DNA of 12,113 nt from Anaerolineae bacterium. GTDB lineage: Bacteria; Chloroflexota; Anaerolineae; B4-G1. Where the stretch lies: assembly GCA_030612585.1 (NCBI GenBank), contig JAUWNP010000132.1, positions 1 to 12,113 of the forward strand, in the 5' to 3' direction. The stretch's first letter is position 1; each line of letters opens with the position of its first letter. The notes beneath the pieces are model-generated. The model did not search any database. It had not been told where the DNA came from and saw nothing but the letters and a program-made list of their open reading frames with translations. Both the position numbers and the translations under genes were made by a program. Of this stretch, positions 6,261 to 12,113 are shown one piece after another.

Positions 6261-8009
6261 ATGCTTAGCAAGAAGCGGTACGTTTTGACAGCCGCGCTGG
6301 TGATCGGAAGCATGCTGCTGGCGGCTTGCGCGGCTCCGGCGCCGGAGCAAGTGGAAGTAGTGGTCACCAAGATCGTGACGGAGGCAGGTGAGACTGTGGT
6401 GGAGACGGAGACGATAGTCGTCACGGCCACGCCCGTACCTCCGACGCCTGTGCCGCCCAAGGTGGATCTGGATGGGCTGTGGTTCCCCCTCGGCACTGAG
6501 CCGCCGACGCTCGATATCCAGTTGGCCACCGATACCACCTCGCACCTGATCATCCATCAGTGCATCGAGGGCCTCTTCGAATACCGGGGCGACGGCTCCA
6601 TCGAGCCCAGGGGAGCCACCGGCTTCACGGTCTCCGAAGACGGCACGGTGTACACCATCAACCTGCGCGAGGATGCCGTCTGGTCCGATGGCGTGCCCGT
6701 CATCGCACAGCACTACGTTGACGGCGTCGTCCGGCTGATGCTGCCGGAGACGGCGGCCGAGTATGCCTGGCTGATGTACGACGTCGCGGGAGCCGAGGAG
6801 TTCAACACGGGCGAGACCGACGATCCCGAGTCGTTGGGTGTCAAGGCCCCGGACGACTATACCTTTGAAGTCACGCTCAAGGCACCGACCCCTTACTTCG
6901 AGACCGTCCTGCCCTTCTCGACCTTCTACCCCGTGCGCCTGGACCTCGTCGAGCAGTACGGGGATCTGTGGACCGAGCCGGGCAACTACGTCAGCAACGG
7001 CGCCTACCTGCTGGACTACTGGGACCACGAGGCCGAGGTGGGCCTGGTCAAGAACCCCACCTACTGGGACGCCGACAACGTCGCGATCGAAAAGATCACA
7101 CTGCCCATCATCGTAGAGGATGTCACCTCGCTGGCTCTTTACGAAAACGATGAAACCCACACCACCGGCGAAGGTGGCTATCCGAACGAGGATATGCCGC
7201 GCATCCTGGAGGACCCCGTCCTCAGCGAGGAACTGCGCATACTGCCGCGCCCTGGGGTGTACTACGTCGGGCTGAACGTCCTGTCGCCGCCCACGGACAA
7301 CGTGCTGGTGCGCCAGGCTCTGGCTTCGGCCATTGACCGCAAGACCATCATCGATAACGTGTTGAACACACCGTGGCGCACCGCTCTCTCGTGCACCACG
7401 CCGCCCAGGATCCTGGGCCACCAGGAGTGGGGCACGTGCGGCTACACCTTCGATCCCGAGCAGGCCCAGGCCTACCTGGCCGAGGCCGGCTACCCGGACG
7501 GCGAGGGCTTCCCGACTTTGAGGATCTGGTTCAACCGAGGCAACGAGGACATCCTCGAGGCCGTGGCTGCCATGTGGACGGAGAACCTGAGTATCAACGT
7601 GGAGTTGCGCACCAACGAGTGGGCCGTCTATCTGGACTATCTGGACGCCTGCAACAACAGCAAGGCGGACCTGGCGGCCTGCGAGTTCAACGCCTACCGC
7701 ATGGGCTGGGTGATGGACTATGGCGATCCACAGAACCAACTCCAGGTGGTCTTTGCGCCCTCGTCAACCTTCCAGTACACCGGTTGGGAGAGCGAGCGCT
7801 TCGACGAGTTGATGGACCTGGCCGGGACCTCGTTCGACATCGCCGAGCGCGAGGCCTACTACTTTGAGGCCGACAAGATCCTGTGTGAGGATGAGGTAGC
7901 GATCATCCCCATCATGGGCTACGAACGGAATACCCTGGTCAAGGAAGGGGTCACGTTCGAGTATCCGCCCTTCGGTGCGCCCCCGCTCTATCACTGGGTG
8001 CTGCCGTAG
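6261..8009 (+). CDS. Peptide ABC importer solute-binding lipoprotein (SBP family 5)
   Basis: This 582-residue lipoprotein should capture peptides outside the membrane and deliver them to the permease. Residues 1-22 are a lipoprotein signal (KKR, hydrophobic core, LLAAC) with the lipidated cysteine at C23. Residues 24-67 form a V/T/E-rich and then TP/PP-rich spacer typical of Chloroflexota binding proteins. The SBP_bac_5 domain spans roughly 70-582, with the family features EPPTLDIQ (80-87), INLREDAVWSDG (133-144) and VRQALASAIDR (350-360). Six cysteines lie in the mature domain (C101, C378, C393, C464, C474, C542), so disulfides are possible. The start at 6261 has a strong ribosome binding site and places the signal peptide correctly. 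An in-frame start at 6165 would put 32 residues before it. Dipeptide, oligopeptide or another ligand cannot be told apart. Confidence 0.93.
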   Translation: MLSKKRYVLTAALVIGSMLLAACAAPAPEQVEVVVTKIVTEAGETVVETETIVVTATPVPPTPVPPKVDLDGLWFPLGTEPPTLDIQLATDTTSHLIIHQCIEGLFEYRGDGSIEPRGATGFTVSEDGTVYTINLREDAVWSDGVPVIAQHYVDGVVRLMLPETAAEYAWLMYDVAGAEEFNTGETDDPESLGVKAPDDYTFEVTLKAPTPYFETVLPFSTFYPVRLDLVEQYGDLWTEPGNYVSNGAYLLDYWDHEAEVGLVKNPTYWDADNVAIEKITLPIIVEDVTSLALYENDETHTTGEGGYPNEDMPRILEDPVLSEELRILPRPGVYYVGLNVLSPPTDNVLVRQALASAIDRKTIIDNVLNTPWRTALSCTTPPRILGHQEWGTCGYTFDPEQAQAYLAEAGYPDGEGFPTLRIWFNRGNEDILEAVAAMWTENLSINVELRTNEWAVYLDYLDACNNSKADLAACEFNAYRMGWVMDYGDPQNQLQVVFAPSSTFQYTGWESERFDELMDLAGTSFDIAEREAYYFEADKILCEDEVAIIPIMGYERNTLVKEGVTFEYPPFGAPPLYHWVLP

Positions 8010-8021
8010 GTTAGACTCTCC

Positions 8022-8058
8022 AGGCTATGTAGCTCTCACTCTGAGAGCTACATAGCCT
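8022..8058 (+). terminator. Perfect 16-bp hairpin after the solute-binding protein gene
   Basis: AGGCTATGTAGCTCTC (8022-8037) and GAGAGCTACATAGCCT (8043-8058) pair without mismatch around the 5-nt loop ACTCT, 12 nt after the stop codon. The following bases are T-rich (ATTATTCTTTGAT) but not a tight T run. It could be a partial terminator, or an mRNA 3'-end stabiliser that raises binding-protein levels over the permeases. Confidence 0.7.
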
Positions 8059-8098
8059 CTGCATTATTCTTTGATATCTGATAACTACTCAGCCGCTC

Positions 8099-8145
8099 GG
8101 CCTGGATCCCTTCGACAGGCTCAGGGCAAGTGCCAAATCCAGGCC
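8099..8145. repeat. Dispersed CTTCGACAGGCTCAGG-type repeat, copy 1, with 9-bp inverted ends
   Basis: GGCCTGGAT (8099-8107) and ATCCAGGCC (8137-8145) are exact reverse complements flanking the core CCCTTCGACAGGCTCAGGG (8108-8126). On the minus strand the core contains CTTGCCCTGAG and TCGAAGGGA, both of which recur in the copy at 10274-10305. This is a very common type of short repeat in environmental bacterial genomes. Confidence 0.65.
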
Positions 8146-8182
8146 AGGAATGACCAAATCAGCGTGGGTTTCGCTTACTAAG

Positions 8183-8206
8183 CCACCGGATTTGGCAATC
8201 CGGTGG
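8183..8206 (+). promoter_or_regulatory. Perfect 10-bp hairpin just upstream of the permease ribosome binding site
   Basis: CCACCGGATT (8183-8192) and AATCCGGTGG (8197-8206) pair around the loop TGGC. The ribosome binding site AGGGAGGA (8216-8223) begins 10 nt downstream. Bases 8188-8197 (GGATTTGGCA) are also the exact reverse complement of 8131-8140 (TGCCAAATCC), so an alternative pairing excludes this hairpin. Confidence 0.5.
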
Positions 8207-8229
8207 GAGCGAGATAGGGAGGAACTGAC

Positions 8230-9243
8230 ATGACCGCCTATATCATCAGAAGGTTCCTGTGGATGGTGCCCGTCCTGTTGATGGTCACCGTGGTCACCTT
8301 TGGTGCCATGAAGGTGGTGCCCGGGGGGCCCTTTAGCACCGAGGGGCGGCCCATGTCCCCGGAGATCCGCGCCAACTTTGAGGCCATCTATCACCTCGAC
8401 GAGCCGGTCTGGAAGCAGTACATCCGCTACATGGTGGGCGACATCGTTGACACCGGCAGCCTGCGCGACTTTGGGCGGCACGGCCTGCTGGGATTTGACC
8501 TGGGCCCCTCTTACAAGTACCGGGGACGCACCATCAACAACGTGCTGTTCGATGGCGGGATCGTGAAATCAGCCGTCTCGGTCTCGGCCCAGTTGGGCAT
8601 GTTCGCCGTCGTCATAGCGGTAGCACTTGGCATTCCCCTGGGCTTGATCTCGGCCCTCAAGCAGAACACCTGGGTGGACTACGGTGCCATGTTCTTCGCC
8701 ATGATGGGCGTATCCATCCCTAACTTTGTGCTTGGCCTGCTGTTCATGTTGGCCATGCTCTGGCTGAACAAGCACGATCTGCCAGCGCTCCCCCTGGCCC
8801 GTTGGGGTACGGAAAGCTTTGGTGACTGGCTCAGCCACATGATCCTGCCGGCCCTCACCCTGGGCACGGGCGGGTCGGCCATCATCGCCCGTCTGACCCG
8901 CGCCAGCATGCTGGAGGTCATTCGGCAGGACTATATCCGCACAGCGCGGGCCAAGGGGTTGCGGGAGCGGACGGTGGTCGTCGTCCACGCTCTCAAGAAC
9001 TCGCTGATCCCAGTGACCACGGTGCTGGGCCCGCTTATGGCCGCCTGGTTGACCGGTTCCTTCATCATTGAGACCGTCTTTTCGGTGCCCGGCATCGGGC
9101 GCTTTTTCGTCACCAGCATAGCCGACCGTGACTATACGCTGATCATGGGCACCATCCTGGTCTATGCTGTGCTGCTGGTGTTCATGAATATCGTGGTGGA
9201 CATCTCTTACGCCTTTCTGGACCCGCGCATACGTTTTGACTAG
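8230..9243 (+). CDS. dppB: Peptide ABC importer permease, DppB/OppB type
   Basis: This 337-residue inner-membrane subunit forms half of the translocation pore. About six hydrophobic segments are visible, near 10-30, 119-142, 151-179, 203-220, 261-284 and 304-328. The first is followed by the long extracytoplasmic loop expected of DppB-type subunits. The cytoplasmic coupling (EAA-like) loop that docks on the ATPases is at about 226-262, with DYIRTARAKGL and ALKNSLIPV. The C-terminus ends in the family's LDPRIRFD. The ATG follows AGGGAGGA at six-base spacing. It lies 220 bp after the binding-protein gene, an unusually long gap inside this kind of operon, filled with hairpins and a repeat, and is followed 21 bp later by the second permease. 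Confidence 0.94.
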   Translation: MTAYIIRRFLWMVPVLLMVTVVTFGAMKVVPGGPFSTEGRPMSPEIRANFEAIYHLDEPVWKQYIRYMVGDIVDTGSLRDFGRHGLLGFDLGPSYKYRGRTINNVLFDGGIVKSAVSVSAQLGMFAVVIAVALGIPLGLISALKQNTWVDYGAMFFAMMGVSIPNFVLGLLFMLAMLWLNKHDLPALPLARWGTESFGDWLSHMILPALTLGTGGSAIIARLTRASMLEVIRQDYIRTARAKGLRERTVVVVHALKNSLIPVTTVLGPLMAAWLTGSFIIETVFSVPGIGRFFVTSIADRDYTLIMGTILVYAVLLVFMNIVVDISYAFLDPRIRFD

Positions 9244-9264
9244 CCCATCGCATCAGGAGGTACT

Positions 9265-10248
9265 ATGAGTGCACAGGTTGCAGCTCAAAAGAGAGCTGAA
9301 TTCGATCTCACCCGCCCGCCAGAGAGCCTGTGGCGCGATGCCTGGCGGCGCTTGCTGCGTAACAGGGTCGCTGTGGTGGGCGGCATTTTTATCATCATCG
9401 TCGTCGTGGCCGCCATCTTTGCCGACGATGGGATCATAGCCTGGGCCTTCCAGCGAGAGCCGCAACAGATGCTGGCCCCTTATAACTACGAGAAGCCTGA
9501 TTTCGAGAACACCAGGGCCAGCCCCAGCCTGCAGCGCACGGCGGAGGGGGGATTCCCGCACCTCTTTGGCACCGACAAATACGGCCGGGACGTCTTTAGC
9601 CGGATTATATACGGCGGCCGAATATCCATTGCCGTGGGTGTCATTTGCGCCCTGGTGATCATGATCTTTGGCCTGGCCTATGGGTCTGTGTCGGGCTATC
9701 TGGGCGGTCGCGTGGACACGCTGATGATGCGTTTCGTGGATATCATGTACGCCTTTCCCACCCTCCTTTTCATCATTTTGATCATGGTCATCCTTGGTTC
9801 TACGGCTGGCTTTGCCGCCGTACGCAACCTCGTCCTGTCCATTGGGCTGGTGAGTTGGATGGGCACGGCGCGCCTGGTGCGCGGCCAGTTCCTTTCCATC
9901 AAGGAGCAGGAGTACGTCCTGGCGGCGCGCATGGTTGGCGCCAGGGATCTGGCGATCATACTCCGTCACCTGTTGCCCAACAGCCTAGGACCCATCATCG
10001 TCTCTATCACTTTGAGCATCCCGGGGCTCATCATGTTCGAGGCCACCTTGAGCTTTATCGGCCTGGGCGTGCCGCCGCCTGTCCCCAGTTGGGGCCAGAT
10101 GCTCAACGAGGGCTGGAAAGCTATGCAGGCCAATCCGCACTTGATCGTGTTTCCGGCCTTGATGCTCTCCCTGATCATGTTGACCTTCAACTTTCTAGGC
10201 GATGGACTGCGCGATGCCCTGGATCCACAGATGCGGGGGACCACATAG
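9265..10248 (+). CDS. dppC: Peptide ABC importer permease, DppC/OppC type
   Basis: This 327-residue protein is the second pore subunit. It has the N-terminal cytoplasmic tail of the OppC_N type, with WRDAWRRLLRNRVAVVG leading into the first membrane segment (33-53). A periplasmic loop follows that ends in the family's HLFGTDKYGRDVFSR (99-113). Further hydrophobic segments lie near 118-146, 156-180, 188-204, 241-266 and 291-312. The EAA-type coupling loop is at about 212-242 (EYVLAARMVGA, then RHLLPNSLGP), followed by FEATLSFIGLGVPPP and the C-terminal GDGLRDALDPQM. A strong AGGAGGT ribosome binding site (9255-9261) sits 21 bp after dppB. It is the last recognisable importer gene. Confidence 0.95.
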   Translation: MSAQVAAQKRAEFDLTRPPESLWRDAWRRLLRNRVAVVGGIFIIIVVVAAIFADDGIIAWAFQREPQQMLAPYNYEKPDFENTRASPSLQRTAEGGFPHLFGTDKYGRDVFSRIIYGGRISIAVGVICALVIMIFGLAYGSVSGYLGGRVDTLMMRFVDIMYAFPTLLFIILIMVILGSTAGFAAVRNLVLSIGLVSWMGTARLVRGQFLSIKEQEYVLAARMVGARDLAIILRHLLPNSLGPIIVSITLSIPGLIMFEATLSFIGLGVPPPVPSWGQMLNEGWKAMQANPHLIVFPALMLSLIMLTFNFLGDGLRDALDPQMRGTT

Positions 10249-10253
10249 ACAGC

Positions 10254-10324
10254 CCGCTTGGGTTGAGTAGCGACTTGCCCTGAGTAGCGTAGCGTATCGA
10301 AGGGAGCATATCGAAACCAAGCGG
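10254..10324. repeat. Dispersed CTTGCCCTGAG...TCGAAGGGA repeat, copy 2, with inverted ends
   Basis: CTTGCCCTGAG (10274-10284) and TCGAAGGGA (10297-10305) match the minus strand of copy 1 exactly. The segment between them is 12 nt of GTAGC-like repeats here and 4 nt in copy 1. The outer bases CCGCTTGG (10254-10261) and CCAAGCGG (10317-10324) are reverse complements but differ from the inverted ends of copy 1. It begins six bases after the dppC stop. Confidence 0.6.
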
Positions 10325-10351
10325 TTCGGGACATTACGGCGACTTCTTCCA

Positions 10352-10374
10352 GGCGGAGAACTATGTTCTCCGCC
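10352..10374 (+). terminator. Perfect 10-bp hairpin between dppC and the propeller gene
   Basis: GGCGGAGAAC (10352-10361) and GTTCTCCGCC (10365-10374) pair around TAT. No T run follows, so simple intrinsic termination of the importer operon is uncertain. It ends 23 bp before the next start codon and only nine bases before its AAGGA ribosome binding site (10384-10388), so it could instead affect translation. Confidence 0.5.
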
Positions 10375-10397
10375 CACGTGTATAAGGACAAAGCGTA

Positions 10398-12113
10398 ATG
10401 GCAGTGAGACAGATAATGCGAGCGGGCGCCCCAAGAGGGTTTCTGCGGCCTCCTCTGCTCCTGGCAGTCGGGTTGACCCTGTTGGCTCTGGTAACCACGG
10501 GCTGTGGGCTGGCCCCTACTCACACGTCTCGTGCTTCGGCCCAGTGGAGCAATGGAAAGTTGGTGGGCACAGCCACCCTGAACGACCGGGTGGCCTTGCA
10601 GGTGGACGAGGTAGGGCCTAATGGCTCCGTTTCCGTTTTCATGGTGTGGGTCGGGCTCGAACACGAGTTGAATTTTGCCCGCTTGAACGAGCGCGCTGAG
10701 GTGGTCACCCAACACTCCCTCGATCTGCGCTGCAACTCCCCACTAAAGCCTCAGTTCCTGATAGATACCACAGGCCAACTGCATCTTACCTGGCTGGACA
10801 GGGAAGAGCAGGTCCTGCAATTCTTCTACGCCCGTCTGTCGGCCGATGGCGAGGTGATCCAGGGGGCAACTGTCCTCTCGCAGCCCGAACAGCAAGCGAG
10901 CCACGGTGTGATGGCCCTTGACCCTGTTGGCCGGACCGTAGAAGTCTTCTGGTCCGACAACGTCCCCAGACGTCCTGGCTGCTACCACGCTGCGCTGGAC
11001 TGGTCGGGGGCGGTCGTCGTCCCGGCAGAAATGCTGATCCCGGATGGCATATTGCCGGCGGCCCAGACGGACCGCCAGGGTTTCGTGCACCTGGCCTGGA
11101 GAGTGGAGTTGGAGAGGGAAAAGCCCGAATTCCACTACGCTGTCTACGATCCCCAACGCCGGGCGCTGGGCCCAGACATAGTAGTGAGTGAACCCCTGAT
11201 CCAGATGAGCTTGCTTGGCAGACCGACGGCCGGTGCCGCGTTCGACGGGCCGTGGCTGGGACTGGATGAGAGTTCGGTCTACCTGGCCTGGGTACTGGAG
11301 GTGCGCGAAAGGGGAGAAGTCATGGATTTCACCTTCTACCAGGCTTTCCCCCAACCTGTCCTGAGCTTGCCGAAGGAACCTGCCTTGAGCCAGCGCGAGG
11401 ACACGGAAACGTTCGACTATCCGCCCCCGGAGGTGACGGGCGAGGCAGTTCACGTTCGGGGCGTTGACCCAAGTCGGACGGGCCATCCACGGTTCCTGGA
11501 GGGTCAGCCAGCGCACCAGGTGTTGACTTGCTTCACCCAGGTTTCCGGCCCGGGTAACATGGAGATGCTCCAGATCGCGGTGATTGACGTGCTGGCAGGG
11601 CAGATCGAAGGGCAAGAAATCGTCAATGCGAGCAGGGCCGCTTCCTTACGGCCAAACGTAACTATTGACTCAAGCAGTGACCTGCACCTGGCCTGGATTG
11701 ACACGGCCGGCTTCAATCGCTACCAGGTTATCTATGCCAGCACCTCACCCCAGGCCAAAGAAACGCTCAACCGTATCACTGCCTATGACGTCGCGGACAA
11801 AGTCCTCAGTACGGTGATGAATGTTTTCTCCGCTTTCTTCTTCGTACCTATTGTCTTGAGTTGGGTGATCATTCCTATCGCATGCCTTGCCATTTTCGCT
11901 TTGACTACCAGTGCGTCCGAGATCTCGGCCCCCCACGGCCGCCGTGCCCTTGGGCTGGCCATGCTCCTGCAACTGGGGGTCAAACTTTTCTTCTTCTCCG
12001 ATTTGCTGAGCCGGTTTCCATTCGGCTCTCTGCTATCCCCCTCACTGGGCCTTCTCCTGGGGCGGTGGATTTTTCCGCTGCTTCTGGCCGTCCTCTCCGC
12101 GGGCCTGACGTGG
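10398..12113 (+). CDS. Exported propeller-like repeat protein with multi-pass C-terminal membrane region (3' partial)
   Basis: The frame is open from ATG 10398 to the window edge (572 residues, no stop). I do not recognise a named family. Residues 14-36 look like an export signal ending in LVTTGC; C36 may be lipidated, although the residues before it are a poor lipobox. The next 430 residues contain about seven related motifs of a hydrophobic strand with W or F followed by a second strand with [FY]xxA. They start near 79, 128 (LHLTWLD), 181 (VEVFWSD), 230 (VHLAWRV), 294 (VYLAWVL), 374 and 429 (LHLAWID). This pattern suggests a seven-bladed beta-propeller of the BNR/sialidase kind; that is inference. 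From about 471 come hydrophobic segments (471-505, 516-535, 543-571), a membrane domain continuing past the edge. An AAGGA site lies nine bases before the ATG. It follows the importer by 149 bp and may or may not be co-transcribed. Confidence 0.8.
   Translation, partial: MAVRQIMRAGAPRGFLRPPLLLAVGLTLLALVTTGCGLAPTHTSRASAQWSNGKLVGTATLNDRVALQVDEVGPNGSVSVFMVWVGLEHELNFARLNERAEVVTQHSLDLRCNSPLKPQFLIDTTGQLHLTWLDREEQVLQFFYARLSADGEVIQGATVLSQPEQQASHGVMALDPVGRTVEVFWSDNVPRRPGCYHAALDWSGAVVVPAEMLIPDGILPAAQTDRQGFVHLAWRVELEREKPEFHYAVYDPQRRALGPDIVVSEPLIQMSLLGRPTAGAAFDGPWLGLDESSVYLAWVLEVRERGEVMDFTFYQAFPQPVLSLPKEPALSQREDTETFDYPPPEVTGEAVHVRGVDPSRTGHPRFLEGQPAHQVLTCFTQVSGPGNMEMLQIAVIDVLAGQIEGQEIVNASRAASLRPNVTIDSSSDLHLAWIDTAGFNRYQVIYASTSPQAKETLNRITAYDVADKVLSTVMNVFSAFFFVPIVLSWVIIPIACLAIFALTTSASEISAPHGRRALGLAMLLQLGVKLFFFSDLLSRFPFGSLLSPSLGLLLGRWIFPLLLAVLSAGLTW
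11358..11379. repeat. Possible repeat copy 3 inside the propeller gene
   Basis: GTCCTGAG, CTTG and CCGAAGGAAC follow the same layout as the CCTGAG(n)TCGAAGG core of the copies at 8108-8126 and 10279-10304. It encodes P320-V-L-S-L-P-K-E-P328, close to the LSLSKG peptide that this repeat type gives when translated. It lies in the longest gap between propeller motifs, so it may be an in-frame insertion. Confidence 0.45.

Noticed and set aside
6240..7739. A 499-codon open frame on the minus strand opposite the binding-protein gene, and similar long minus-strand frames opposite both ATPase genes
   Set aside because: They mirror strongly conserved plus-strand genes with full motif sets, show His/Val/Gly-rich translations without domains, and arise from GC-rich codon bias.
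4129..10248. The ABC importer operon as a novel system
   Set aside because: All five subunits carry standard peptide-importer motifs in a familiar order; only the spacing and leaders are unusual.
10743..11615. A 290-codon minus-strand frame opposite the propeller gene
   Set aside because: The plus-strand frame is longer, has an export signal, repeated motifs and a ribosome binding site. The minus frame has none of these and includes the translated dispersed repeat.
1..12113. CRISPR array, tRNA/rRNA genes, transposase or phage genes
   Set aside because: No regularly spaced repeats, cloverleaf-like sequences or mobile-element proteins were seen. The repeats present are short palindromes and heptamers.

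Overview
The window reads as ordinary chromosomal DNA from a GC-rich, probably Chloroflexota (Anaerolineae-like) bacterium. This assignment is inference. It rests on the solute-binding lipoprotein, whose lipobox is followed by a V/T/E-rich and then TP/PP-rich spacer common in that phylum, on FHA and propeller-type proteins with CxC-type membrane segments, and on intergenic spaces full of short palindromic repeats, as in environmental Chloroflexota genomes. There are ten complete genes and one that runs off the right edge. All are on the + strand except the first. No rRNA, tRNA, CRISPR array, transposase or phage gene was seen.

Layout. Positions 6-141 hold a fold-back repeat with 10-bp inverted ends. 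A minus-strand FHA-domain membrane protein (145-741) and a plus-strand M19 dipeptidase (924-1982) diverge from two strong back-to-back promoters that share the same -35 bases (797-846). Next come trmD (2161-2922), with its own consensus promoter and a palindromic C/G-tract insertion inside the coding sequence, and an ECF sigma factor (3075-3662) overlapping a small cysteine-free protein (3649-3993).

A five-gene peptide ABC importer follows from a near-consensus promoter at 4051-4078: two ATPases (4129-5148 and 5148-6140, start/stop overlapped), a lipoprotein solute-binding protein (6261-8009) and two permeases (8230-9243, 9265-10248). The 220-bp gap between the binding protein and the permeases holds a perfect 16-bp hairpin, a dispersed repeat and a second hairpin, with arms that can pair in competing ways. 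This may set how much permease is made relative to binding protein.

The last gene (10398 to the end, no stop reached) has an N-terminal export signal, about seven repeated W/Y-containing blade-like motifs suggesting a beta-propeller outside the membrane, and a multi-pass C-terminal membrane region. It is the least ordinary protein here.

Functionally, peptides bound by the lipoprotein would enter through the DppB/DppC-type pore driven by the two ATPases, and the M19 dipeptidase could hydrolyse dipeptides in the cytoplasm. That link is by proximity only. I see no clear new defence or biosynthetic system. The most interesting material is the repeat biology (palindromes inserted in frame into trmD and, possibly, the propeller gene), the leader structures inside the transporter operon, the unrecognised sigma-factor partner and the propeller-membrane protein.
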